A stretch of DNA of 64,000 nucleotides from Liriodendron chinense (taxonomy: Eukaryota > Streptophyta > Magnoliopsida > Magnoliales > Magnoliaceae), in assembly GCA_003013855.2 (NCBI GenBank), contig ML058392.1:1674001-1738000 (forward strand), given 5' to 3'. Positions 23,600 through 34,234 of this stretch are shown here, piece after piece (the stretch's first letter is position 1; every line of letters begins with the position of its first letter). Below the pieces are notes generated by a model. That model did not search any database. It saw only the letters and a program-made list of their open reading frames with translations, and was not told where the DNA came from. Made by a program: the position numbers and the translations under genes.

Positions 23600-24256
23600 T
23601 GTTGACGTTAAATCTCTTTACCAGATGTTGGTCAGAGACCAACTTGAATTCTTCGCCATCTGATCTTCATTATGAGGATGAACGATGTAGATCGAGGGAC
23701 CTGCAATTACTGAGGAAGGTTAGGACCGTCGCCGGTTGGCCTGGCTTACGGCCCTTCGATGCCCAAGTTAGTATGGATACTAAAAGGGAGTTTTAATGGC
23801 GGTGGGTTGCCTATGATGTTGCGCGGAGGGCCCTTTTATAGATAATTATTGAAGAGATTTAGTAGATCTCTACTAAGATACGTTTCCTCTTTTGGAGATA
23901 TCATGCTAGGGGTATATCTCTACTAGGATAAATTTCCTCATTTGGAGATATGATTAGATGCGTGATTTCCTTTGGATTTGCTCCTTGTCAAATACGTGAT
24001 TTGCTTTGGATTTGCTCCTTAATTCCTATGTCGAATGCCGAGGCTGAACCGAGGTCGAGTGCTAAGTGCCGAGTCGGGGGTGGCGGATGAGGCCGAGGCC
24101 TCTTGCCGAGCCGAGGGCCAAATGTTGAGGCCAAGCCGGGTGGTGGATGCCCAAGGCCGAGGCGGACTTAGCTTTCTATCCTAAATAATCGGGTCATGAC
24201 CGTACTCGTATGCTGAATCCCCGTGTTTTTAGCTCAGCCCAAATCTACCAATAACA
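23600..24256. repeat. Right LTR of the LARD-like element
   Basis: Begins TGTTGACGTTAAATC and ends CCAATAACA; followed by AGGCC. Its outer edge is about 94 bp from the predicted UGT polyadenylation signal. Confidence 0.78.
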
Positions 24257-24349
24257 AGGCCTTTTCATGTCCATAGTTTGGATTTTAGTTGTTCATAAAT
24301 CCTCAAAGAAAAAATTAAAAATAAAAGGAAACGAGTAGGAATCTCAGAA

Positions 24350-24355
24350 TTTATT
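24350..24355 (-). terminator. Putative polyadenylation signal of the UGT gene
   Basis: AATAAA on the minus strand, about 112 bp past the stop codon. Position fits a plant near-upstream element; the site itself is not proven. Confidence 0.5.
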
Positions 24356-24466
24356 CCAAATAAATCACGAGAGTTGAAGTAAACTACATGCATGGAGTAA
24401 TAATCTAAAAGCCCTTGTCCCTTACAAGCATATTTTTCATATCTCACACGCTTACAATTTCCCTCT

Positions 24467-25975
24467 CTAAAGACCATTTATCTCCGAGTTGGTATCTTTG
24501 GCGGGCCACTTCTTGCTAGCCTGGTCCAAGATATCTTCAATCAGAAGCGTCATGTTGATGTAAGAAGACCCACCCTCTTCCATGGCCCTGCTTGCCTTCT
24601 CCCCAAGCTCTCTTGCTCTCTTTCTCCTCTCTTCTCCTTCATCTCCCTCATCCAACAACCTCTCTATAGCCTTCTTAACAGTTTCCATCTTCACCAACAC
24701 ATCGACATTCTCATCTCGTTCCCATTTATTGGCACCCAGGAAGATGCCGAGATCGACACCAATTCTCAGAACTTGTACAAGAAGCTTCTCATTGAGGAAC
24801 TGCTCTCCGAAGAGAGGCCACGCCAAGATGGGAACACCTGCACAGATGCTCTCCAATGTTGAATTCCAACCGCAATGCGTCAAGAACCCTCCAATTGCCA
24901 GGTGCGATAATATCAGTATCTGTGGGGCCCATCCTCTAATAATAAGACCCCTTTCCTTTATCCTCTCCTCAAATCCCTCAGAAAGCCATTCCTCTATCTT
25001 GGCCGGTTCCACGACGTCTCTAATCACCCAAACAAACGGTTGATTTGAAGCTTCCAAGCCCAAACCAATCTGTATCAACTGCAAAGGAGAATGGCGGGAT
25101 TGGCTTCCAAAACAAACATAAACAACCGACTTGGGCTTCCTTGAATCGAGCCAACTCAAGCATTCATGCTCATTGATAGATGTTTTGTTACCTCTTGCTG
25201 ACTTATCCGACCTCTCCTTGTTGGAGAGAGATACTGGCCCGACAGTCCATACCTTCTTTCCCATGGCCTTTTGGTAGTACTCCACATATTCATTCTCCAA
25301 TTCAGAGAAACTGTTCACAACCACACCATAAGATTTTGAATCGGCAGCTCTGGATCTACTGAATAACTTTTGTAAATCAAACTTTTGTTGGGTCCCAAGC
25401 AGCAGCTGGGATTTCGGTATCTCAATTCGATGAGGCAAGCCCGGTATGGCGACTGGTTCGGACTCAGAGGCGACGTTGTCATGAGACTTGTAATGGTGAG
25501 CGTTGTGCAAGCACAAGAGAGAGAAGCAGCACATCCCATTGAAAAAGATCCTCGGTATCTCGAACTTGCTAGCAGTTTCGAACGTCCATGGGACCGAAGA
25601 GTCCGAAATAATGCAACTCGGGCGTGGTTGCTGTTCTTGAAGATACTGTTCTATTGGCTGCTGCAGCAAATCTACGGCGTTGAGGAAATCCATGACCAAT
25701 TCTGGAGCGATAGTGTCCATGTTCTCACGTCCTTCTGGCAAGCCGGCTTCCTCACTTGGGAAGCGGAATTCGGCAAGCCGGATTTGGAGACCGGATTCGA
25801 TGGCACGGTCGACTCTGTTCTTGAATCGAGCAGCATTGAGGGTTGTGGTGATTATGGTAACTAGCACGCCACGCCTTGCAAACAAGTGGGCCAAGTCGAA
25901 CGTGGGGATCATGCGGCCTTGGGCGGGGAATGGAATGAAGATGAAGTGAACCTGGTGGGAATCTTGTGAAGCCAT
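24467..25975 (-). CDS. UDP-glycosyltransferase, UGT73-like (group D), catalytic His replaced by Arg
   Basis: 502-aa intronless frame of normal family length. Plant family-1 UGTs transfer sugar from UDP-sugar to small molecules such as flavonoids, terpenoids or hormones in the cytosol. The PSPG donor-binding motif is W349-Q392, with HCGW at 367-370, Asn371, Glu375 and the terminal Glu-Gln (391-392) usual for UDP-glucose users. Asp125 (CIISD) fits the catalytic-dyad aspartate. The acceptor-side motif reads PAQGRMIPTF, with Arg21 where AQGHMIP is normal, so the usual catalytic base is missing. The GLPEGRENMD stretch is UGT73-like. I chose the ATG at 25975, not the in-frame ATG at 26092, because that one lies upstream of the TATA box. 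Acceptor unknown. It may be inactive, altered, or a very young pseudogene. Confidence 0.93.
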   Translation of the reverse strand: MASQDSHQVHFIFIPFPAQGRMIPTFDLAHLFARRGVLVTIITTTLNAARFKNRVDRAIESGLQIRLAEFRFPSEEAGLPEGRENMDTIAPELVMDFLNAVDLLQQPIEQYLQEQQPRPSCIISDSSVPWTFETASKFEIPRIFFNGMCCFSLLCLHNAHHYKSHDNVASESEPVAIPGLPHRIEIPKSQLLLGTQQKFDLQKLFSRSRAADSKSYGVVVNSFSELENEYVEYYQKAMGKKVWTVGPVSLSNKERSDKSARGNKTSINEHECLSWLDSRKPKSVVYVCFGSQSRHSPLQLIQIGLGLEASNQPFVWVIRDVVEPAKIEEWLSEGFEERIKERGLIIRGWAPQILILSHLAIGGFLTHCGWNSTLESICAGVPILAWPLFGEQFLNEKLLVQVLRIGVDLGIFLGANKWERDENVDVLVKMETVKKAIERLLDEGDEGEERRKRARELGEKASRAMEEGGSSYINMTLLIEDILDQASKKWPAKDTNSEINGL

Positions 25976-26053
25976 GGTGAGTTTTGAAGAGGAGGATACA
26001 AAAGAAAGATGGCTGAATTGTGATTTGGACCATTTGGTGGAGTGTCTGGGTGC

Positions 26054-26060
26054 ATATATA
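26054..26060 (-). promoter_or_regulatory. TATA box of the UGT gene
   Basis: TATATAT on the minus strand (context CCTATATATGCA), about 80 bp upstream of the chosen start codon. Confidence 0.65.
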
Positions 26061-26329
26061 GGAGCTAACAAGCTTCCCAATTTGCCGCGCATCGACTGGT
26101 AATCCGTTAAATCCAGAACATCCGACTAGTGAACTGTGGATGGCCCAGATATCAGTATTTGGGATTGTGGGCCCAGGTTTGTTTTAAAACGTGGGGCATC
26201 CAACAGATTGATCAAACGGTCCAGCGTCATCATGGACCAGATGTGGACACATTTATGGCCTTGCTGGCGATGAACGATGAGTAGTTCATCGTGTAAAAGT
26301 CAGATGTACCGAGCGTAAAAGTCACACTT

Positions 26330-26600
26330 GTCGGTGTTCTGCAGCCTTACCCTGTTGTATGTGTTTCATCTAGGCCGTCCATCCATTCTTCAGACCATTT
26401 TATGGTATGAACTCAAAAATGAGGTATTTCCAAATCTCAAGGGTACCATCATAGGAAACATTGTTGATTGAACCCTGTTAAAAACTTCTTGGGACCACAG
26501 AAGTTTTAGATCAAGATTTTCTTGTTCTCTTATTTTCTTTTCTTTTCCGTCCCTTCATCCAGGTCTATATGACCTGATCAACAAGTTGCATTCGACTGAG
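26330..26600. mobile_element. Partial MITE of the fold-back family, upstream of the UGT
   Basis: Shares AAAAATGAGG, CTTCTTGGGACCACAGAAG and CATCCAGGTCTATATGACCT phrases with the copies at 20196 and 26983. It lies about 270 bp upstream of the UGT TATA box. Ends not defined. Confidence 0.6.
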
Positions 26601-26982
26601 TGAAGATAACCTCATTTCAACATGGAGGTTAGACACCCTGATCTATCGCTCAAGCGGTATACTGCTTGAAGATAACCTAGTTCCAACAGTGAGTTCTTGA
26701 TATTGATTCCCAAATGGGGTTGGCTAACATTGCGGTGTGACTAACAGTGGGGTGTGTGCACTGACAAAAATAAAACATAAATAAAACATATATATCATAT
26801 GGCCCACAAAGCACCGACCAGTAGCAGCTTACTAGCGAAACTGCATATGTGGAGCATATTTAAAAGTTGTTGGCCGGTCACCAGAGCCATCCAATCAAAT
26901 CCAGCCATTGGGAGCTGGGTCAGGGACGCGGATTGGGTGCTACCTTGCCTGTCTGGAGCTCGGGACAAGCTGGGGCTCTTAA

Positions 26983-27364
26983 GGGCCACCGTGATGTATG
27001 GATTTTATCCACCCCTACCACTTATTTTTCATATTATTTTAAGTTATAAGCCTAAAATTGAGGCAGATCCAAGGTTCAAGTGGACCGCACCACATAAAGC
27101 AGCAGTGCTAATGATGCCAACCACCGAAGTCTTCCTAGGTCGTACAACCTGCTCATAAAGTTATATGGACCCAGATGAAAGGAAAACACAAATATCAGTT
27201 TTATCCAAAACTTCTGTGCCTCAAGAAGTTTTCAACCGTATCCATTTAATCCCCACTATGTGGTGCACTTGAGCCTTGGATCTGCCTCATTTTTAGATTC
27301 ATAATCTAAAATGATATGAAAAATGAACGGACGGTGTGGGTAAAACCATACATCACGGTGGCCC
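26983..27364. mobile_element. Fold-back MITE, 382 bp
   Basis: Perfect 19-bp terminal inverted repeats, GGGCCACCGTGATGTATGG at 26983-27001 and its complement at 27346-27364. The internal arms also pair (GGCAGATCCAAGGTTCAAGTGG near 27061 against CTTGAGCCTTGGATCTGCC near 27268), so nearly the whole element can fold on itself. No convincing target duplication was found. Non-coding; ORFs here are chance. Confidence 0.82.
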
Positions 27365-28659
27365 CTCAGAGCGGGTGACGCATGCCATTACGTCAGTGTT
27401 TAATATCTTTTTCCATCTAAAAGACAAGATGCTTGGACATGGCCAAAGGCCGCGTACTAGTGGCGTGGAGAATTTGGCAGTGGTGATTGTCAATATGAAA
27501 AACTCTAGGAAGACTTTAATACTCTGCCGAGTGTGAGATAGATACGCACTTGGAAATTACTTAGAAATCTCATTAAGTGGAATGAAAATATTCAAAATAA
27601 ACTATGAAAAATTTAGATGTACATGAATCAAACGTTAAGCCTATTTAGTTAGGTAAGGAACTAAAAAGGAAGAAGAAACCACAAACTAAAAAACACAATA
27701 GATTGACATGGCTGGCGTTGCGCCCACTCCACAGATAAGACCCTGTTAAGATCATGAGCTTCTTAAGAAAGGATTACAGCCTTAAAACTTTCCCAACACC
27801 TAACGATAACCCTAATTCAACTCCCATAGAGAGTATTTACATCCCCTACATAAAAATACCCAAAATACCCTATTCGACACAGTCAGGTCTTCAAATCGAG
27901 TTTCATGTCAGGTCTCATACAATTTGGGTGCGGGGTTCAGCAGTAGCTAAAACGAGGGTTTACGCCTTCTTGATTAGTAGAAAATATCATTGGCATGCTT
28001 AGGAGAAATAACTTCTCAATGCCTCGAGTTCATTTAACCCGAATGTGAGCGAAAGAGGAAAGAACATCTTAGCACCTGTAGTGCACTTGGCTAATGCCAG
28101 TGTCTAATGGATTATTCCACTAAGAGCGGACAATGTGGTCGGAATATTGTGGGTGCCTAGTGGATATTCTCCAAGGACTTGGATAAAGTATTCATTTTCC
28201 TCATCCGGTAGCCAATGCCTAGTGTCCTCTGCAATTGGAAGAAAGTTATTTGGACAACTCAATGACGACAAGTTGCAGAGGAAGAAAGTAATTTGGACAA
28301 CTCAATGACAAGTTAGAGGCCGTGCCCAATGCTCTAGATATCATGGATCAAGTTTGAGCCACACCTAGTGTTCTTTCAAGTTCACTCGATTGTGCTCATG
28401 CCTTCCTTATAAGTTGAATTGTGGAGCCTCGCACCTTCCCACAACATGGAGCCATATATTCTGTCATGGCCTACATACACCATCATGTTGTATCAGAATT
28501 CTACGAAATTGAACTAGCTAATGTTCTTACAAGTTGATCAAAGCTAATCGATCTGTTATGCTTTGATGAATAATGTTAGCATCCTCATCAGGCTATGTAT
28601 CTAACACCAAAACATGTAGTGCTATTAGGATTGTCTTGATTAAGTTTATAACATACAAG
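27365..28659. other. Intergenic, unassigned
   Basis: 1.3 kb with no supported gene. The 82-aa ORF at 27754 has no family features. The right part may include the end of the decayed Copia element, but no LTR could be defined. Confidence 0.4.
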
Positions 28660-30060
28660 ATCAATATTCATTACTTAACGTACAAGCCATCAGCAGGTAG
28701 CGCAACACCTTCTTTGTAGCTATCCAATGTTGCATTCTTTGATTGGAAAGATACCTGCCCAACATTCCAACTGCAAAAGCAATATCCAGTCGCATACAAA
28801 CTTGAGCATACGTGATGCTCTCTACTACTGAAGCATATGGAAGATCCTTCATTCAATTCTTTTCTAAATCATTCTTAGGACATTGAAACTGACTGAATTT
28901 AACACTCTTTACAATGAACAATTGTTTAGGAGTACAGTTTTACATGCCATACCTTTCGAGTACCCTATCAATATAGGCTCTTTGTGACAGGCTAAGCAGT
29001 CCACATGAGCTATCACAACGTATCTCAATGCTAATGACATAAAAGGCATCACTAAGATCCTTCATCTCAAATATTTGAAATAAGAATTTCTTGGTATCGC
29101 TCATCATCGTAATGTCACAACTAGCCAACAAAATATCATTAACATACAAAACTAATATGACAAACTTGCTCTCACTAATCTTGACATAGATACACTTTTG
29201 CAATATTTTCTATAAAATCATATTAAACAAATTACTTCATGAAACTTTAGGTACAACTGTTGCGATGCCTATTTCAACCTATAGATGAATTTCTTGAGTT
29301 TCCATACCATATGTTTTGAGTCATCAAATGTAAAACTTTTAGGTTGCAGTATGTATACGTTCTCATATAAATCGCCATTGCAAAACACAGTCTTCACATC
29401 TATCTAGTGAAGTTTCAAATCTATATAAGTCACAAGAGCCATTATAAATTCTAAATGAGTCTTTCTTAAACACTGGTGAGAAAATCTCCTTAAAATCAAT
29501 GCTTTCACATTGGTTAAAACCTTTGGAAACAAGTTTAGCTTTATATCTTTCGATATTACCCTTAGAATCTCCTCTGGTTTTAAAAACTCATTTACAACCA
29601 ATTAACTTTATTCCTTGGGGTAATTTAATAAGATCCTAAACTTTATTGTTTTTCATCGATTTCAACTCATCTTTCATGGAAGCAATCCATTGAGAAGAGT
29701 TAGCATTTTGTTTGGCTTATGTAAATAATTCAGGATCCTTTTTCACCCCCTATGTCAAACTTATATTCCTGCAAATATATGATATAATCGCCTAGAATTG
29801 TAGGCTTCCTCTCTTTATTTAATCTCTTTAATGGCTCACTTTTTTGTGTTTGATTTTGATTTTCTCCTTCAATGGGTTGTATAGAAGGTTAATTGTGGTG
29901 ATCTGTGGTGATCTGCATATAGGTTCAACTGCAGGATTTATATCGACATGATCTGGAATGATTGTGACGGGAGTCACATCCCTTTTCTCTTCAAAGAAAA
30001 AATTTCTAATGTTCGTGCTTTCACTATTTTCAATGTCCTCAGTGAATTTGGCATTCTCAG
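28660..30060 (-). pseudogene. Ty1/Copia pol fragment: reverse transcriptase and RNase H part, broken
   Basis: Minus-strand pieces include the reverse transcriptase catalytic box YVNDILLA (YVDD changed to YVND) at 28940-29203 with FEMKDLSDAFYV and LSLSQRAYIDRVL, and a downstream piece (28661-28852) with ITYAQVCMRLDIAFAVGML, typical of the Copia end domain. The stretch 29404-30060 covers the linker after integrase and the N-terminal part of reverse transcriptase, with several stops. The right edge at 30060 is where the plus-strand Athila-like element entered. The other half of this element lies at 39722-41880. Confidence 0.85.
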
Positions 30061-31669
30061 TGTTGAGCTCTTAAATGTGTTTATTCTAATCCCATTTCAT
30101 CACTAACTATACACAATTCATACGTTTAAAGACCTACCTAATACATGGTTTTGTGATTGTAGGATTAGAAGAAAGTCATCACCATTTGGATGTTAAAGGA
30201 CACTTCAAAGGGTCATTGAAGAGACAAGGAAAGGAAGGAGATGAAGAAATCAAGTAAAGAAAGTCCCACGAGAAAGCAGAAGAAAAAGGAGAAATAGGCA
30301 GTTCCGATGGATCACCGATGGGTTCGCGATCAATCGAGGGAGGTTCTGATGGGTCTCCGATCGATTGGACCATCCATCGGACCAACCTTATAAACTGAAT
30401 TTTGAATAAATTCTCTAGACGTATTTCTGATCAATCGACACATCTCCGATCAATCGAAAGGAAGTAATCAATCAATCGGAGGCATGTCCGATCAATCGAC
30501 ATAGTGGTGGAAAATAACAACTCTGGACTATTTTACAATTAATCGGCCGATCTACGATCAATTGGAAACTACATTCCGATCAATTGAATGGAGCTCTGAT
30601 CAATCGGACCTGTCTGCGTAAGCTGCGTGAAGAGTTACATAATTCCAGAAGTTTCTAGGTTAGTGGCGGATTTTGGCTATAAAAGGAGACCTCTACCTCG
30701 TTCCTAACCCATCTTAGAAGAGATCTACTACATTAGGAGGCGGAGAAGGATGAATTTGGAGTTCTACAACTCTATCTTTTTAGTTTTCTTTCTAGTTTTC
30801 ATGTTTTTATTAGCTTTCATGTTTTTTTTCAACATGATAGGCTAAACCTCTTAGCTAGGGCTAAGAGGTAAAGCTTGTAGTTGATCTAAGATGTTTTAAT
30901 TTGTTTTAGGGTTTCATGGATTGATTTCTAATGTTGAACAATGGTTTGCTTAAGTTTGAATAAAGTTTAAGTTAGTTTTTCTTAATCTTATGATGACTTA
31001 TGGATGTTTAGGAGAATTATCTTAGTTTCTTAATCGTTTTGCTAAGCTCTAACCTGTATACTCCGAGGAATCGCATTCAAGATGCTCTAGACTTGGATCT
31101 TCACGTGGGAACTTCAAACCAAAGTTCTATCTTTTTTTTAGAATTCTGGAATATATGTTAGTTATTTATGTGATTTGAATCAAGTTCAAATTATGATGTT
31201 AGTTAAGCTTAGTGACAGGATTTGATGTTTATCATAATTGTGATCTTAATCTATTGGAACTAGGATTGACCTATGTAATTGAGTGTGCTCAAGTCCTAAC
31301 TTGAATTGAGAGAGTCATGTTGATGAACAACATATGTGACAGATTGTTTAATAATATAACCGCTCTATAATCCAGCTAGATAGGATTTGATTTCAATTAT
31401 AGTTGTGTAATTGAGAAACCATAGTGAATTATGCATTAATGATAGCTATAAGTGGATCCTTGGCACCCTAGTGCTTCTTTTATATTGTTAAATTCACTTT
31501 TAGTTAAAGGTTACTCATCTACATTCAATTTTCAAATTTATTTAGTTTGATTTCAATTAGAGACTATTTGAAGTAGTTTTGTGAATTCCTAAGTTAATTC
31601 CTGTGGATCGACCTCGGTCTTACCGAGATTATTACTACATTGCAACCCTACACTTGGGGAAGCGAACTA
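30061..31669 (+). repeat. 5' LTR of the nested Athila-like element
   Basis: TGTTGAGCTCTT to GCGAACTA (CA end mutated). Contains a CGATCAATCG palindrome array about 30300-30620, TATAAAA at 30678-30684, R hairpin 30847-30868, AATAAA at 30959-30964 and the terminal hairpin CTCGGTCTTACCGAG at 31613-31627. Confidence 0.9.
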
Positions 31670-31674
31670 GTTTT

Positions 31675-31691
31675 TGGCGCCGTTGTCGGGG
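31675..31691 (+). promoter_or_regulatory. Primer binding site, tRNA-Asp type
   Basis: TGGCGCCGTTGTCGGGG, one mismatch from the complement of the plant tRNA-Asp 3' end, five bases after the LTR. Confidence 0.88.
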
Positions 31692-32013
31692 TCTTTGACG
31701 ATGTTTACAGGATTTATGAAAATAGTTTTTATTTGAATTTTTTAAGGATCTTTCATTAATACTAACTTAGTTGTTTTGTTTTGTTTTATTTTTACAGGAA
31801 TTTTTAGGGATTGAAGTAGTTAATTCAAATCAGGTTGTATGTTTCTAACTTTGTATTTTCTTCTTTTCTATTCTTTTCTTTTTCTGAAATTGCATGCCAC
31901 ATTGGGTTAGGGATTCAAATAACTGATTAATCAATGAAGGAGGAATTATTGAGGGAATAGATAAAGAACCACGCGCTAAGAAATGTTTAAATTTCCAAAA
32001 TTTTTCTGAAAGT

Positions 32014-33335
32014 ATGGCTGAAAATCAACCCAATCTAAGGGCCAATCAAAATCTGGGCCAAAATCAAATAGAAACGGAAGAGAATGAAGTTGGGAATGTT
32101 CATAAACCAAGAAATCTACATGATTACTTGCAACCTACAAGAGCGAGCACTCCCTCGTGCATAATCATTCCATATAATGCAGGGAATATTGATCTTAAAC
32201 CAGGAGTAATCCAACTTCTTCTTAAATTTCATGGATTGGACATGAAAGTGTTTATCAACATCTCAAAGAATTTGATGAGGTAATAGCCACGTTGCACTTT
32301 GCAAACGTAACAGATGATGTTGTGCGACTTAAGTTATTTTCCCTTTTCCCTTAAAGAGAAAGCAAAGGCTTGGCTTCATGCATTAAGACCAAGATCAATT
32401 GGTACATTGACTAAGATGACTAGAGAGTTCATGAAAAAGTTTTTCCCTAATGATAAAATAATCATGCTAAGGCGCTTAATCATGAATTTTACTCAAAAAG
32501 AGGACAAAACCTTCTTCTAATGTTGAGAGAGGTTCAAGGATTTGTTAAATACATGCCCACATCATAGCTATGAAAGTTGGCGAGTAATAAGCTTTTTTTA
32601 TGAAGGACTGATTTCACCCATGCGCCAATTCGTAGAGATGATGTGTAATGGGGAATTCATGAATAAGGAAGCTGATGAAGCATGTGATTACTTTAATGTC
32701 TTGGCCGAGAATGCACAGACTTGAAATACATCTAAACGAGCAAATCCCAAGACAAGCCAACAAAGGGAAAAAGGGAGAATTTATGTTCTCACAGAAGAAG
32801 ACAACATAAGTGCTCGTGTAGCTAGCCTCACAAGAAAAGTTGAGGCCATGGAATTGAAGAAGGGAGAGATGATTAACTCAAAGGAAGTTGATAATGTTTG
32901 TGGGATTTGTGTCGGTAATCAACATGAAATACAGAATTGTCCTATAATTCCTGTGTTTCAAGAAGTTTTGCAAGAATAATCCAATGCCATAAGCAATTAT
33001 CAATGACCATTTAGTGCTCCGAACTCAAACACTATCTCAACTTCAGCTGGAGGAATGGGCCAACTGCGAATTCAAACAACCCTCAACCACAACCTCAACT
33101 AAAAGCTATACTTGAGGAGATGTTGAGTGCATTCGTTTCGATTCAAGCTATATATAATAAGACTAATTCTCTGAAAATTGATGAGTTCATGCAAGAACAA
33201 TTAAGATTCAACTCAAACACATCTCAAGCCATCAATGACTTGAAAACCTCAGTAGCTAGAGTTGAATCTCATCTTAGTGTTAGGGAGAAAGGCACAGTTC
33301 CTACCCAACCTCTCCCTAACCCAAGAACTTAATTT
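32014..33335 (+). pseudogene. Athila-like gag, broken
   Basis: Starts MAENQPNLRANQNLG. Capsid region follows in shifted frames (LLLKFHGLDMK; WLHALRPRSIGTLTKM; CPHHSYESWRVISFFYEG). A zinc knuckle CGICVGNQHEIQNC, with CX2CX4HX4C spacing, is at about 32899-32940. The C-terminal part is at 33120-33332. At least three frame breaks compared with the open copy at 1-818. Confidence 0.85.
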
Positions 33336-33599
33336 GAGATACAAGATCCCAGCTCATCCTCCCAACACATGGAGCAGGTTCAAGCTATCACCACCTTGAG
33401 GAGTGGGAAAACTATTAATAAATCTAATCCGGTGAAGGCCCTAAAGCCTAATGATTTGAAAAATGCCAATAAGGATGATAGCTCTAACAACATTCCACAT
33501 GAGAAAGAATTGGAAAGGCAATACAAGTTGGTTGCCCATTTCCCCTAAAGATTGATTTAACCCAAACCTTTAGACAAAAATCAGAAAATTCTAAAGTTT

Positions 33600-34190
33600 T
33601 TTAAGTGAAGATCAACATTCCGTTGTTGGATGCCATAAAACAAATACCATCATATGCCAAATTTTTTAAGGAACTTTGTACAGTTAAAGGGAAACACAAT
33701 ATACATAATAAAGTACTTTTGACTGAGAACTTGAGTGCCATCATCAAATAAGAGGTACTCCAAAAATACAAGGATCTGGATAGTCCTACCATCTCATGCA
33801 TCAAAGGTGACCACCGGATCGAACAAGCCTTACTTGATTTAGGGGCAAGTGTTAACCTCATACCATACTTGGTTTATGAACAACTTGGTTTAGGTGAATT
33901 GAAACCCACCAAAACCACACTCCAACTTGTTGATAGATCTATTCATATACTGAGAGGGATGATTGAAGGTATTCTTGTTTAAGTAGATAAATTCTACTAT
34001 CCAGTGGATTTTATTGTTTTGCATACACATCCCGTGATTGGTGCCAGTGCTCAAATTCTTGTCATACTTGGCCGCCCTTTCTTAGCCACTTCATATGCAA
34101 TTATCAATTGTATAAACGGGCTAATACAAATATCCTTCGAAAATATGACACTTAAACTGAATATTTTTTATGTATGCAAATAACCACGGG
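33600..34190 (+). pseudogene. Athila-like aspartic protease domain, broken
   Basis: The phrase IPSYAKFFKELCT precedes the active-site region LLDLGASVNLIPY (catalytic Asp in DLGAS) and the typical ILGRPFLATSYAIINC. In-frame stops occur at about 33751 and 33982. Confidence 0.82.
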
Positions 34191-34234
34191 ATGGTGATGA
34201 TGAGGTCTAGGAAATAAATCTGATTGACTCGTTC

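Larger units (their letters stand above)
8345..24256. mobile_element. LARD-like non-autonomous LTR element, split by a CACTA transposon
   Basis: Two direct repeats, 8345-8971 and 23600-24256, are about 90% alike by eye and end in ACCAATAACA. Flanks are AGGCT and AGGCC. The internal part, excluding the CACTA insertion, is about 3.5 kb. It has no recognisable gag or pol; ORFs at 9327-10644 and 21900-23600 have no family features and overlap in several frames. It is rich in GGCCGAG and GGACGG words. No canonical primer site was found after the left LTR, so the LARD label is an inference from structure. Orientation is unknown. Confidence 0.68.

Noticed and set aside
24582..25864. Plus-strand ORFs of 153 and 159 aa opposite the UGT
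   Set aside because: They are antisense shadows of the conserved UGT frame.
25976..26092. In-frame upstream ATG of the UGT giving 39 extra residues
   Set aside because: It lies upstream of the TATA box, and the extra residues do not resemble a UGT N-terminus; the family starts just before the HFIFIPFPAQG region.
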